Source: Okeania sp. SIO3I5
Lineage (GTDB): Bacteria > Cyanobacteriota > Cyanobacteriia > Cyanobacteriales > Microcoleaceae
NCBI RefSeq assembly: GCF_010672085.1
Contig: NZ_JAAHHT010000002.1
Location: 5,421-68,537 of the forward strand
Length of the DNA: 63,117 bases
Reading direction: 5' to 3'
Shown: positions 29,807-40,250 of the stretch, one piece after another
How positions within the stretch are numbered: position 1 is the first letter of the stretch
Layout: each line of letters opens with the position of its first letter
The notes under the pieces: generated by a model
Databases searched by the model: none
Told to the model about the DNA's origin: nothing
What the model saw: the letters and a program-made list of their open reading frames with translations, nothing else
Made by a program: the position numbers and the translations under genes

Positions 29807-30292
29807 ATGTTGAATAAATCATTACTGATTCGTTTTCTACTAATGATATTGATTATAGTTCAAGTAATAATTTTTGATACTCAATCAGCTCAAGCTGCAG
29901 TAGATTCTTATGTAAAAAGATATTTAGAAGCAGAAACACCAGTAGAAATTCAAGTAAATGAACAAGGTGAAACCAAGAAATTTTCTGCTGAAGATTTATC
30001 TGAGGGTAAACAAATATTTGCTAAAAATTGCCTAAATTGTCATGTGGGAGGAGCAAATTTAGTAAACCCTTCAGTGTCTCTATCGTTGGAAAAATTAAAA
30101 GGTGCAACACCACCACGAGATAATCTGAATAATTTAGTTGCTTTTTTGAGAAATCCGATGATATATGATGGTAGCGATTATACATTTTTCTGTCGTCAAG
30201 TTACTGAAAATTGGATGTCTCAAGAGGTAGTAGAAAAAATGGGCGCATTTATTTTAAGAGCTGCACAAAAAGCTGATGCTTGGGCTAATTAA
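29807..30292 (+). CDS. psbV2: PsbV2, cytochrome c-550-like protein
   Basis: 161 residues, paralogous to the preceding psbV. A signal peptide (LLIRFLLMILIIVQVIIF, cleavage after SAQA) is followed by the heme motif CLNCH at 75-79. The region that carries the distal His in PsbV instead reads DYTFFCRQV here, placing Cys129 where an axial ligand could sit. From memory, the solved PsbV2 of a thermophilic cyanobacterium has unusual His-Cys ligation, which fits. It lies 151 bp after psbV on the same strand. The role in PSII is not established. Confidence 0.9.
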   Translation: MLNKSLLIRFLLMILIIVQVIIFDTQSAQAAVDSYVKRYLEAETPVEIQVNEQGETKKFSAEDLSEGKQIFAKNCLNCHVGGANLVNPSVSLSLEKLKGATPPRDNLNNLVAFLRNPMIYDGSDYTFFCRQVTENWMSQEVVEKMGAFILRAAQKADAWAN

Positions 30293-30365
30293 CAACTTGA
30301 CATAATCGTATTTCAAACCTCCGACTTCAGCTAGAGGTACTGATAACTGATAACTGATAACTAAA

Positions 30366-31097
30366 ATGACCTACAGTCTCAGAATAGCAGACTTACCTAG
30401 TAATGAACGACCACGGGAAAGATTAATTGCCTCTGGTCCGAAAAGTCTTTCTACTGCAGAATTAATTGCTATTCTACTAGGTACGGGTCAAGGAAAAGGT
30501 AAACTTTCTGCTGTAGGTCTCGGACAATACATATTAAATCAATTAAGTCAATATCAGCGTGACCCCCTCTCAATTCTACGCAATATTACGGTTCAAGAAT
30601 TGACTCAAATTCATGGTATTGGTACAGCAAAAGCAACAACCATTCTTGCTGCCATTGAATTAGGAAAAAGAGTATTTCAATCTCGCCCTCCAGAATTAGC
30701 AGTTGTTGACAGTCCCCAAGCTGCTGCTGATGCTTTGAGTCAAGATTTAATGTGGCAGACTCAAGAAAAATTCGCTGTGTTACTTTTGGATGTAAATAAC
30801 CGTCTACTAGGAACTCAGGTAATTACTATCGGTACAGCAACAGAAACATTAGCTCATCCCCGTGAAATTTTTCGAGAAGTGATTCGTCAAGGTGCAAGCA
30901 GAGTAATTATTTCTCATAATCATCCTTCTGGAAATGTGGAAGCAAGTCCTGAAGATATCAATTTAACCAAACAACTGTTAGCAGGAGCGCAATTTTTAGC
31001 CATTCCTCTACTTGACCATATCATTATGGGTAATGGAGAACATTCCAGTCTGCGCCAAACAACTAATTTGTGGGAAGAATATCCTCAAGGAGATTAG
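30366..31097 (+). CDS. radC: RadC-like JAB-domain protein
   Basis: 243 residues. An N-terminal UPF0758/helix-hairpin-helix region ([20 protein letters not shown]; then [20 protein letters not shown]) precedes a JAB1/MPN metalloprotease-like domain whose motif [14 protein letters not shown] gives the metal ligands HxHPSGx8D. The length is typical. The family name implies DNA repair, but the true function is debated. It follows psbV2 by 73 bp on the same strand but has no functional link. Confidence 0.95.
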   Translation: MTYSLRIADLPSNERPRERLIASGPKSLSTAELIAILLGTGQGKGKLSAVGLGQYILNQLSQYQRDPLSILRNITVQELTQIHGIGTAKATTILAAIELGKRVFQSRPPELAVVDSPQAAADALSQDLMWQTQEKFAVLLLDVNNRLLGTQVITIGTATETLAHPREIFREVIRQGASRVIISHNHPSGNVEASPEDINLTKQLLAGAQFLAIPLLDHIIMGNGEHSSLRQTTNLWEEYPQGD

Positions 31098-31172
31098 TGG
31101 ATATTGAGAATATCTTTGCCTTGCTTAGATGAATTTGAGAACAAGGTCATTTCAGTTATCAGTTATCAGTTA

Positions 31173-31338
31173 TATCATGTCCGGTTGAATAGTTATAAAT
31201 AAGGAGGAGTCAGGAGGACCGAGTCAGGAGGACCGAGTCAGGAGGGAAGAGAAGAGAGTTTGAATGTATAAGGAGGAAAAAGTTTTTTGGTCGCGTAAGC
31301 GGAAGGTCGTTCTATCAGGCTCTGATCCGGACATGATA
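31173..31338. mobile_element. MITE with 'tatcatgtccgg' ends, copy C
   Basis: 166 bp bounded by tatcatgtccggtt and the inverse ccggacatgata. The interior is filled with 'ggagtcaggagg' simple repeats. It shares 12 terminal bases with the IS630-type element at 34.8 kb. It begins just after 'cagttatcagttat' repeats downstream of radC. Confidence 0.55.
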
Positions 31339-31803
31339 TTATCAGTACCTCTAGCACTCAGCATCGGGATTGAAATACTGAAGTTTATTTTTTCTTGGTC
31401 GATTGGATATCGTTAGGGAACCCATCCATCCCTCGACTAACACCTGGAAAAGTGAGTTGATAGATAGATGAATATTTGTCTAGAAACTTACAAACCTCAA
31501 GGGGTGACAAGCAAGGTGAAAAGCTTTTTGAGTAAGCTTTTTAGCAAACCTACCTTCAGAAAAAATTAGGGGTTGAGGATGGGATATTAAGGTATAGCAG
31601 TCGAAGTAAAGGTTAGGACATTTCTAAATCCTGTTTGCGGAGCATTTCCCTATAAGAAAAACCCTTTGACACTTTACTATTCCCTATTCACGCTTCGCGT
31701 AGCGCTATACTATAGCAATGAGCGCTCACATATTTATACACTACTGCTGTAATTAAGTGTAGTGTATACTCTACTAATATTACCAATACTTTCAAATATA
31801 CTG

Positions 31804-32700
31804 TTAAACTAAGCAAACCCATTTCCGGTTGCCCTTTATAGGGTCTGCTCGTCTTCAGAACCTCTAGTTGAGACTTTCACCTCCAAAAAGACTCCTCTCC
31901 TAAACTTCCCTTGTCATGGCTACACCCTTAAAATTCCGCCTTGGACTCAATGAGTCCTTAGTGGTTAACTGCTTTTTAGTGTTTTAGCTTTATTCATTGC
32001 TAATTGCTACCTTACATTACGTCTAACAGTGGGTACGTCAGCAATTAATGGATAATGGATAATGAATAATGGATAATTAGAGTATCAGGGAGTTAGATAG
32101 AAAATTAGAGATTAAAAAAAACTCTTTCATTATCAATTATCAATTATTTTAGCTTTTTACCCAATCCTACTCTCCCTAAGACCTACGTCCAAATGCGTAG
32201 ATTGACCTTGAATGGCTTGCCTTCGTTCTCGACCTATATTCTTAGGTGTCAAGCGAGAGGTTTCCTCGTTCCCTTATTTCTTTATTGCGACTAACTTAAG
32301 TGGGGTAAAGTCTCCCGGAGGGTTCATTAAGGTTGTCGATATTACCCAATACATAGTAATATCCAAAAACCCCCTGACTTTCGTCCTACACCCCATAGCT
32401 ATCTTTGGGATGGCTTATCGTAACGAGAGTTTAAGACTACCTTCCTGTTCGTCAACTTGTCAGTCTCTGCTAGAAATCTCACTTATTTGATAGTTAAAGC
32501 TTTGATTCCGTTTAGACCAGTTTCGGGGATTGATGTTCAGTCGCTACCCCGTGGCCTATGCTTTCTACCCAACAACAAGGCGGTGGAATTTCACCACTAA
32601 GGAATTAAGAGTTATCCACAAGTCGAGGTTCCCCTCATGTGTTGACTTGGGACGGCCATTTATACCCAGTGTTCCTGGTTTAGTGGCCAACGAGTCGCAC
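31804..32700 (-). mobile_element. ORF-less group II intron
   Basis: On the minus strand the 5' end is GTGCGACTCGTTGG (from 32700), the GUGYG start of group II introns. The 3' end region carries a domain V-like hairpin (gtgaaagtctcaac, then gttctgaagacgag) and a domain VI-like stem ending near 31804. Long stretches are near-identical to the ORF-bearing intron at 53.5-56.1 kb, in both the 5' domain (32155-32700) and the 3' domain (31804-31920). The maturase gene is reduced to its first few codons (MNKAKTLKS) and last few (homologous to the C-terminal end), with AT-rich filler near 32040-32150. If active, it would need a maturase from elsewhere. Confidence 0.8.
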
Positions 32701-32918
32701 ATATTGATCATTATTTGTACCATGTAAACACACCAGCGCTCATTGCTATAACTAGCAAGCAATTTGCGTGAATACCCTATTTCTTCGTTAATCTTCTAAA
32801 TCTCAAGGCCAAATGCAGAAGCGTATCTTTCATAAGAATATTGCCTCAAAGCATTGTTAGGTAGGACTTAAAGACAGCTTGTCACCCTGTGAACTTACAA
32901 ACTCTAATAGGATTATTG

Positions 32919-34588
32919 CTAACAGATATTATTGTGAACAGTAAGTAAAGATTTCAAAATATGTTTTGGGTCATAATTGTTTTTCCCCTCGTCCACAAAG
33001 TCCCATTTCTCATCAAAATGCTCTTTCCATTCTTCATTTGTTTTGGGAAACACTAAACTATCACAAGGATATCGTTTTCCGCCTACACTAAGAGTATATG
33101 CATAGAGGTCTTCATTTGACATACTCCCGACGTTGCCCTTACGGGACAACGCGGAACTCTTCAGTCTGGGAAACCCTGACCGCTGCGCATGACAGAGGTG
33201 ATGTCCTCCCCCTGTTTTGACTTTGACAATAACAAAATGCTCCTAAAAGTGTCAAGGGCATATCAACGTTTAGCTTATGAAGGTATCCGAATCCGGGCCC
33301 AGGCTTTCATCCCGACGCTCCCCCTCCCCCCTATGCACGGGGGGTTAGGGGGGATGGAGAGCGCGGGACTTCCCGCCAGGAAAGTTAAAGCCGTTAAGTA
33401 CGCTATATTTTCTTTCGTATCGGGAAAGGCATTCCGAAGGATACCTATGAAGTAAAAATCTTCCTCCAAAGCTACAAAAGCACTCTCTTGAATGACTTTG
33501 GACGAAATCGGAATTATCAGCACCGGTCCGTCACCCATGTCTTCAGATTTGTGTTTTTTTAAAAAATGAGTCATAAACAACTCAAACTTATTGACAGGTA
33601 TAAATACTGCTAACTCAGGATGTGCCGTCTGACCTTTTTCTTTTTGTGTAGTGATTAAAGGTGGCTCCTTGGTGACATATTCAAAAAAATCTATTTGTTC
33701 ATAGAATGAGAATTCATTGTCAATGAATTTTTCCTGTGAAAAATTTTCGCCTTCATATTCATATTGAACTACTTCTATAAAGTAGCTAAAAGACTTTTTC
33801 TCGGAAAGTTTATCAAACTTCGCTTTGTTCTTTTCATAGCCTTCTTGTCCAAATTTTTTAACAAACTCATGGGTTTCGTGAGGGATTAAGAAAGAATGAA
33901 TGCATTCAAATTGATGGCTACCTCGAATTGTATTCATTATCTGAGAAAACTCTTCCGTGTCGGCAATTAGAGCCTTATGCACATGCATAACCTTGGGTGC
34001 TTTTTTAAGTTGAACCGTTACAGTAGCAATGATTCCATATTGACCTAATCCACCTCTTACTAATTTAAAAAGGTTTTGATTCTCTGTTAATGAGCATTTC
34101 ACAAGTTCTCCTTTTCCAGTCACCACTTCTAACTAATCAACAATATCTGCCTGAATTCCGTAAAGGTGACTCATAAACCCAAGTCCTCCTGTGGAAATTG
34201 TGCCCCCTACGGTAAGCTTCTGCCAGTCCGTGAGAACAGGAGGGGCGGCTTTCTGTTCCAAACAAGCCTTTATCAATCTTTCCCAGGTAATTCCTGCATC
34301 CGCTTTAATAAAACCTTTCTCACCATCAAATTCAATGTCATGAATATTGTTCATTTGTTTCATGTCAATAACCACTCCAGACTGGCTCAAACATTGTCCA
34401 CTAGCAGAATGGGACATACCTCTTGGGATGATGGGTGTTTGAGAATCATAACATCCTTTGACCACTTCGATCAAATCATTAAGGCTTTTGGGAATGGCAC
34501 AACCTTTTGGTTGTGAATAAAATACTCTTCCGAAATCGGTACTGACAGTTTTAATCAGCTCTTTGGAATCATCTATTAATGATTTCAT
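32919..34588 (-). pseudogene. FAD-linked oxidase (cytokinin-dehydrogenase-like), broken
   Basis: Read on the minus strand. The N-terminal part (34588 down to 34133) has the FAD-binding features of the BBE/cytokinin oxidase family: PRGMSHSASGQCLS, VVIDMKQMNNIHDIEFD, and VGGTISTGGLGFMSHLYG. An in-frame TAG at 34133-34135 follows ADIVD. The same frame then goes on as LEVVTGKGELVKCSL through the substrate-binding domain to DTKENIAYLTAL. There a 266-bp insertion (33118-33383) interrupts it, after which the C-terminal part resumes with NEDLYAYTLSVGGKRYPCDS and YDPKHIL. Joining across the insertion keeps the frame. Its normal job would be an FAD-dependent oxidation; it is most likely dead here. Confidence 0.85.
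33118..33383. mobile_element. 266-bp IS200/IS605-type non-autonomous element in the FAD oxidase pseudogene
   Basis: Removal of 33118-33383 restores the reading frame of the oxidase (YLTAL-T-NEDLY). One end has cccgacgttgcccttacggg followed by acaacgcgga, a subterminal hairpin. The other has gagcgcgggacttcccgcc, also a hairpin. No target duplication is evident; on the minus strand the insertion point follows TTAAC. Hairpin ends without duplication fit the IS200/IS605 class. It is related to 51857-52211. Confidence 0.7.
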
Positions 34589-34844
34589 ATTTTGGCGTTG
34601 GTGATTTTGGCTATGATTTTTATATTTTTTAGATGAAATAATCTACTACTGAAATGCTCCCCTACTCTCTAGTCCTCCACTCCCCCTACTCAAGTAAAGT
34701 CTAGCAAAAATTTATTCAATTGGTATTATGTCCAAGCGTTCTATTCTTCAAGGAAATAAATCTGGCATTGGTGAAATAAGGTATGAAATTCCTATTGAAA
34801 TAAGATTTATAGATAGTAAGGAAAAAAGCTATTTTAACTACTAA

Positions 34845-36168
34845 TATCATGTCCGGTAGCATCGTTTGTGTATAATTGAAGAGGAGAAAAATAATTCCCT
34901 GGAGCGATTGCCTCCGGCACGCTTCGCGAACGCCCTCCAAGCCAAGACGCTTAAGTATCCAAGAACACCTAAGTATAGATGAACTAGAAAGAAACTACCG
35001 AGCTCACTCAAGACCCAATAGAAAGGACTAGATACCAAATAATTTGGCTTAAGCGCAAAAGGAAAAACAACACTCTAATCGTTTCTTCAGTCACAGGCTA
35101 TTGTTTGGAGGCCATTCGTCAAATTGCACGTCGCTACAATCGGCAAGGTAAAGAAGGATTGGTAGATCGTCGCCATCAACATCCAGGGCAAAAGGGATTC
35201 CTTTCAGATGAAAGGCAAGCCTACCTAGAAATGGCCCTCCAGGAGAAAGCACCAGATGGAGGATTATGGAATGGGCGCAAGGTGGGGGATTGGTTAACAG
35301 CAATTTTTTGACCATCGAGTTGATCGACGCTGTGTATGGGAATATTTACGGTCAATGAAATATAGATTACGAATCCCCCGACCACAGCATCAAAAGTCGG
35401 CAACTCCAACCGAACAAGAGAAATGGAAAAAAGCACACCGCCTGCGGCGAGGTCTCCTCGCCGTAAAGACGGAGCAAGAAAACTCTCTCATCGATTTGAA
35501 CTTGTTAAAGCCGAGTATCCAGAGGCCACTGTAGAACTCTGGGCAATGGATGAACATCGTTTGGGTCTCAAGCCAATTTTCCGACGAGTATGGACACCTG
35601 CGGGAGTACAACCAACTGCAGAGGTAAATTGGCGTTTTCAGTGGTTTTGGCTCTATGGGGCAAGTACATCCCCAGTCAGGAGAAACATACTGGTGGCTTA
35701 GGCCCTTGGTCAATATTATTGTTTTTAGCCAAGTGTTGGCTGACGAGTGCTCGACATTTTGGTTTAGGAAAAAATAAGCACATGATATTAGTGCTAGACA
35801 GAGCAGGTTGGCATGAGATGTAAAAAACTGAAAGTTCAATCTTGGATTGCATTTGGAGTTAATAAGAGCCCATACACCAGAACTACAAACAGCCGAACGA
35901 CTCTGGCCAATAATTAATGAACCGATCTGTAATCAAACTGCAAGAAAATTTATCCCAGATGGAAGATATCGTTTTTGAGCGATGTATCAACAATCATGAA
36001 ACAGCGTTCGTGAAACGTGCCGGAGGCAATCGCTCCCAAACAGGTCTCACTTGTTTTCGTTGGTGGCCTACTGATGATTTGTCAAGTGCTTGAAGAGTAG
36101 CGATAGCGAAGGGCAATTATTTTTCTTCCTCCTCTATTATACACAAACGATGCTACCGGACATGATAT
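34845..36168 (+). mobile_element. IS630-family insertion sequence, degenerate
   Basis: 1324 bp bounded by a perfect 31-bp terminal inverted repeat (34845-34875 and 36138-36168, beginning tatcatgtccggtagcatcg). Flanking TA dinucleotides fit IS630/Tc1-mariner target choice. A second inverted pair lies inside (34901-34930 and 36008-36037, around ggagcgattgcctccggcac). The transposase inside is broken (see separate entry). It ends 12 bp before the 3' end of the Wzc-like gene. The stretch 34589-34844 before it has no gene. Confidence 0.85.
34965..35975 (+). pseudogene. IS630-family transposase remnant
   Basis: Pieces in several frames read as one decayed transposase. DELERNYRAHSRP is followed after a frame change by TRYQIIWLKRKRKN and the helix-turn-helix region VTGYCLEAIRQIARRYNRQG. 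Then GLVDRRHQHPGQK leads to WLTAIF and a stop at 35309-35311. Later parts include WEYLRSMKYRLRIPRPQHQK, ELWAMDEHRLGLKPIFRRVW (first catalytic Asp, DDE/D core) and HMILVLDRAGWHEM (second Asp). The last, TPELQTAERLWPIINEPI, contains the terminal acidic motif region. At least four frame changes or stops are needed to join them. Confidence 0.85.
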
Positions 36169-36180
36169 AACTTCTAACTT

Positions 36181-38394
36181 CTAACTTCTGACTTCTGACT
36201 TCAAGACTCCTGCTGTAGATGCTCCTATACTCGGTCTGGGTGAGTCAGCAATCTGTGGTTCCGAGAAATCCAAATCATCCAGTGGTTCCAATGGAAATTC
36301 TACAGGAATATCTGCCCCATTAATAACAACTCCTAAAAACTTAGGACCAGATTTACTAGATTCATCCTCTTCATCATTTGTTAGCTGTTCTATAACTTCT
36401 GCCAGCATACCTGATACAGTTATATGTGGCCGAGTCACAATAATCATCCCATCAGTATAGGGTTCTAGAATAAAAGCATCATTGTTCTGAGTCATACAAG
36501 GAGCATCTAGAATAACAAAGTCAAAACGATGTCGCGAGTCTGAAAGTAGTCTTTGCATTTCACTTGACTCAATTATTCCTCCTGGTTGTTTGAAAACACC
36601 AGGACTAGGTATCATATAAAGATTTTCTATCTCTGGTACTTGTTGAATACAATCATTAATATCCCCATAATAACGAAGTGGTTCAGCACAACTATATGGA
36701 TGAGGAACAATTTTGAGAGACTTAGCTTTTGATGGAGACCTTAAGTCCGCCTCAATGACAAGTGTTCGTTTACCCGCTCGTGCAGCAGCGATCGCCAAAT
36801 TATAAGCACAAAATGTTTTCCCTTCTTTTTTAGCTCCACTACTCAAGACCAAAACTTTTGGAGCGTGACTTCCCTGACGCTGCAAATTTGTCCGCAACTT
36901 TTCATAAAATTCTAGATAAGGTGAATTACGCTCTAATAATAAAGGAAATGCCTTTATATCTATATCTATATCTGGGTCAAAAAGCATCACATCAGGCAAC
37001 AAACCCAATAAAGGCACATCTTTTTCCTTTAAAGTTGTTTTGATTTCTTCCCAAGAATAGAACTTACCCGAAAGCATTCCCAAGACAAAAATTAAGCCAC
37101 CACCAACAACTATACCTGCTAGTCCCCCTATTGCCATCATTAAAGGTAGACTTTTTTCTCCTGCCTCACCTTTTTTATGAACAAAAGCTTTTTGAGCAAC
37201 AGCTAGACTGCTAGTTATCTCTGCCTCTGCTGCCTCAGCATCTTCTAAAGTAGCTCGCATCTGATCGACACGAGACTTTTTCACAGCAACTTCTTCTTGC
37301 AACTGAGTCAATTCTAATTGCTTATCGGGAATATTTCTATACTCAACTTCTAATTTCTGCTCAATTTCAATTGTTGTTTGTAGCTGTCGTTCTAATTGCT
37401 CCTTCTGAGTTTTTAAAGCAATAAGAGTTTCTGCTAACTGTTGTCTTGTGGGATCTAAAGAAGCATCAACTCGAATTTGATCGACTTGTCTCAATGGCGC
37501 TGCAATACCATTACCCCCTAAAACTTCTGCAGCACGTTGTTGTAGTTGTTGTTCTGCAACTTGTTTTTGTCTACGCAACTCAACTACAGGTGGATATTCT
37601 TCTGTAAAATCTAATAATAACTTATTTAACTCATTTTCTACTTGATACAACTGCACTCGGAGATTCGCTATAATTGGATCGGCAGCAAGTGCCCGCGCTA
37701 CATAAGCTTGATCTGCACTTAACCCTAACTGTTCCTCCAAACTATTAATTTGAGCTTCTACTCCCTCTAACTCTAAATTAATCTGAGTTTGTTGTTGTCT
37801 ACTAGCTGCAATTTGTCCTGGTAAACCGGCTGCTCTTGATGTTATCAACAAAGCTTCTTCGTCTCTTTCAAATTTCTGTAGTTTTTGTTGAGCATCTCTC
37901 AATTCTTCAATTGCTGGAGGCAAACGTTTTTTAACTTCATTAATAATACTTGTTTGATAAGTAGCATTAATTTTTCGGCTTTCCTTGATGATTTCTGCCA
38001 TCAGTGCATCTACCACTTCTACAGCTTTTTCTGAATCTGTATCTTCATAAGATAGAAGGTATACGCCTTCTTTTAATCTTAATTTTGCTCCCTTCAGCTT
38101 TCTTGGAGTTACCAAGACTTTTTCTGCTGCTGCCTGTTTAACTGCATCATTATTATTTAGTAACATATCTGGGGTAACTGCCGCAGCTCTTTCTTGAATT
38201 GTATTACCAGTATTAGAGAATAGTATAGCAGGACGAATACTCCTTAATGCACCTAGAATTGTATGTTTTGCTTCAGGAGTTGGCTGCAAAGCAACTATTC
38301 CTGAAACACCTAGTCCTAGTGTAAAAGTCGCCACTCCCACCCACTTGTATAGTCCTAAAGCAATTAAATAACGTTTAACAATTGGTATAGCCAT
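36181..38394 (-). CDS. Wzc/GumC-like polysaccharide co-polymerase with ParA/BY-kinase-like ATPase domain
   Basis: 737 residues. A first membrane helix lies at about 18-37 in the Wzz domain. A large periplasmic part with coiled coils (about 150-410) is followed by a second helix at about 423-445. The C-terminal cytoplasmic ATPase has a Walker A GAKKEGKT, Walker A' LVIEADLRSPS, and Walker B FVILDAPCM. The tyrosine cluster usual at the end of bacterial tyrosine kinases is absent, so autophosphorylation on a tail is doubtful. It controls length and export of exopolysaccharide with the Wza-like protein. It heads (downstream end) a minus-strand surface-polysaccharide set reaching to 48.2 kb. Confidence 0.9.
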   Translation of the reverse strand: MAIPIVKRYLIALGLYKWVGVATFTLGLGVSGIVALQPTPEAKHTILGALRSIRPAILFSNTGNTIQERAAAVTPDMLLNNNDAVKQAAAEKVLVTPRKLKGAKLRLKEGVYLLSYEDTDSEKAVEVVDALMAEIIKESRKINATYQTSIINEVKKRLPPAIEELRDAQQKLQKFERDEEALLITSRAAGLPGQIAASRQQQTQINLELEGVEAQINSLEEQLGLSADQAYVARALAADPIIANLRVQLYQVENELNKLLLDFTEEYPPVVELRRQKQVAEQQLQQRAAEVLGGNGIAAPLRQVDQIRVDASLDPTRQQLAETLIALKTQKEQLERQLQTTIEIEQKLEVEYRNIPDKQLELTQLQEEVAVKKSRVDQMRATLEDAEAAEAEITSSLAVAQKAFVHKKGEAGEKSLPLMMAIGGLAGIVVGGGLIFVLGMLSGKFYSWEEIKTTLKEKDVPLLGLLPDVMLFDPDIDIDIKAFPLLLERNSPYLEFYEKLRTNLQRQGSHAPKVLVLSSGAKKEGKTFCAYNLAIAAARAGKRTLVIEADLRSPSKAKSLKIVPHPYSCAEPLRYYGDINDCIQQVPEIENLYMIPSPGVFKQPGGIIESSEMQRLLSDSRHRFDFVILDAPCMTQNNDAFILEPYTDGMIIVTRPHITVSGMLAEVIEQLTNDEEDESSKSGPKFLGVVINGADIPVEFPLEPLDDLDFSEPQIADSPRPSIGASTAGVLKSEVRS

Positions 38395-39242
38395 AATCCT
38401 GTTTTTCTTGATATTTCTCTGATATATAGAATATATTTACAACTTTCGTAAGCATTCAGCTGTCAACTATTGCTTTTGGTTGTGCGATCAAGGCTTTTTG
38501 AGCCAGAATTAAATCTTACTACAAAAGTAGGGTTTTGTTGCTAAGAACTGACAGGTAATACCAATTTCATAAACTTAAAACTTCACTTGTATAGCATTAC
38601 CTCCTTTGATTAGGACAATAAATTTGAGTTGTAAGGGAATAGAGAACAGGGAAATGTCCTAACCTATTTACGTAGCACTATAAAAGTAATCTATCAAACT
38701 TGACATCTTATTAAGTTTTCAAGTTATGTGTAGTCTGACCTTAATAAAACTAAGGCGTGTTTACCCAGCATGATTTTTTGTTGCTTATTTGGGTGCAGTT
38801 CAGTTTTGAATCCAAGTAGCATAAACAGATAATCCCAGATTTTAGGCAACAGTTACAAGCCCTTGTTGAATTTGAACTTACTCATATCTACATTAGTGTA
38901 GGTTTTTGTGCTATCACTTTTATATTACTCTATTTCCTTTCTTTGTGCAACAAAGCCACTTTTTGGTTAACTTATGGTTGTTGTTAACTAAAAATAAAGA
39001 AAGGGTAACAAAAGCTAATGATTGAGATAAAATTATCGCTATGATATCCAAGAATTTATTTAGGGCCTGCTGATTAAAACTGAAAGCTAGTTCAACAATT
39101 AATAATTACCTCTTCTTATAAAAAATAAAAAACAAGAGGATTGGCTAAAGGATTTTTTTTTCTTGTCTTGGTCCATTGGATACCGACCGCTTTTTTTCCA
39201 TGAATGGAGAGGCTTTATACCTTAATTTTTTGGTAAGATAAA
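38395..39242. other. Spacer between Wzc-like gene and oxygenase genes
   Basis: No gene is seen. A fragment of the 'ttagggcctgctgattaaa' family lies near 39059-39080, followed by a member of the 'ttacctcttctt...gaggctttatacc' family at about 39100-39232, which runs up to the start codon of the oxygenase gene. Confidence 0.5.
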
Positions 39243-40250
39243 ATGAAGACTAAAACTTTACAAAAATTACCAATCGTTGATGTCAGTTGTTTGTATGAAC
39301 CAGGGAATGTAGAAGAAAAAGTAAGACTGGCTTTTCTTATGAGAAAGTTATGTATAGATACAGGTTTTTTCTACGTTGTAAACACGAAAGTACCAAATGA
39401 ACTAATATTGAAAGCGTTTGAACAATCTAAGCTTTTCTTTTCTCAAGCTTTTGAGGAAAAGATGAAAATCTCAATGAAGAAGTACAGTAAATGTTTTCGT
39501 GGTTATTCTCCAATTTTTGGATAAATAGCTGATAATCAACGAAACTGGTTTGAGCTGGTTGAGTTTGGAGTAGATATATCAAATAGCGATCCTCGTGTTA
39601 GGGGAAACAAACCTATGTATGGTCCTAATCTTTGGCCTGAAAAACTACCAGATTACAAAAACGTAATTACAAATTATATTTTTTATTTAAAGGAATTAGG
39701 TACAGCAATACTAAGGGGTTTATGTATAAGTCTAGGAATGCAAGAAGATTTTTTCATTAGACAATTTATTGAAGATCCATATTGGCTCTTTAGAATACTT
39801 TGTTACCCAGAGCAAAGCACTAAAGGTATCCATTATTTAGGACTAGATAATAACAATAACAATGAGAGAAAATCTGAGATAGAGATAAATAGTGATTATA
39901 GTTGTGGAGAACACACAGACTATGGATGTATTACACTACTACTAGCGAACAAAAAAGGACTTGAGGTGAAAAGTAGGTCTGGAAAATGGTTTAGTATCGA
40001 GCCATTGGAAGGAGCCTTTATTTGTCTTATTGGTGATATGATAGAGTATTGGACTAATGGTTTATATGTAGCCACTAAACATCGAGTCATAACTAAGGAT
40101 GAAAGGATATCTATGGCATTTTTTCATCAACCTAACTACGAGACAATACTTCAGCCGTGTCAAATTATTAACCGAGGACGAAATGAGATTGGAACGCCAA
40201 TAAAATATGGAGAGTACGTTTATAAAAAATACAAAGTTATTTATCAATAA
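39243..40250 (+). pseudogene. Isopenicillin-N-synthase-like 2-oxoglutarate/Fe(II) oxygenase with in-frame stop
   Basis: 336 codons if the TAA at 39522-39524 is ignored. The N-terminal DIOX_N-type part (LPIVDVSCL, CIDTGFFYVVN) ends at CFRGYSPIFG, then the stop. The same frame continues as IADNQRNWFELVEFGVDIS and through the jelly-roll core. Iron ligands are intact: His and Asp in GEHTDYGCITLLL and the second His in ATKHRVITK. The 2-oxoglutarate Arg and Ser are in RISMAF. It stops 31 bp before a second non-heme iron gene with a strong ribosome site, so they form a two-gene unit. It belongs to the family of IPNS and plant-type dioxygenases; the substrate is unknown. Confidence 0.8.

Noticed and set aside
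35390-35839. 149-codon minus-strand frame inside the IS630 element
   Set aside because: It is antisense to the recognisable transposase remnants and has no family resemblance.
39522-39524. Stop-codon readthrough or selenocysteine in the IPNS-like gene
   Set aside because: The stop is TAA, not TGA. The FAD oxidase in the same zone also has a nonsense codon and the next gene is split by a transposon, so plain decay is the simpler reading.
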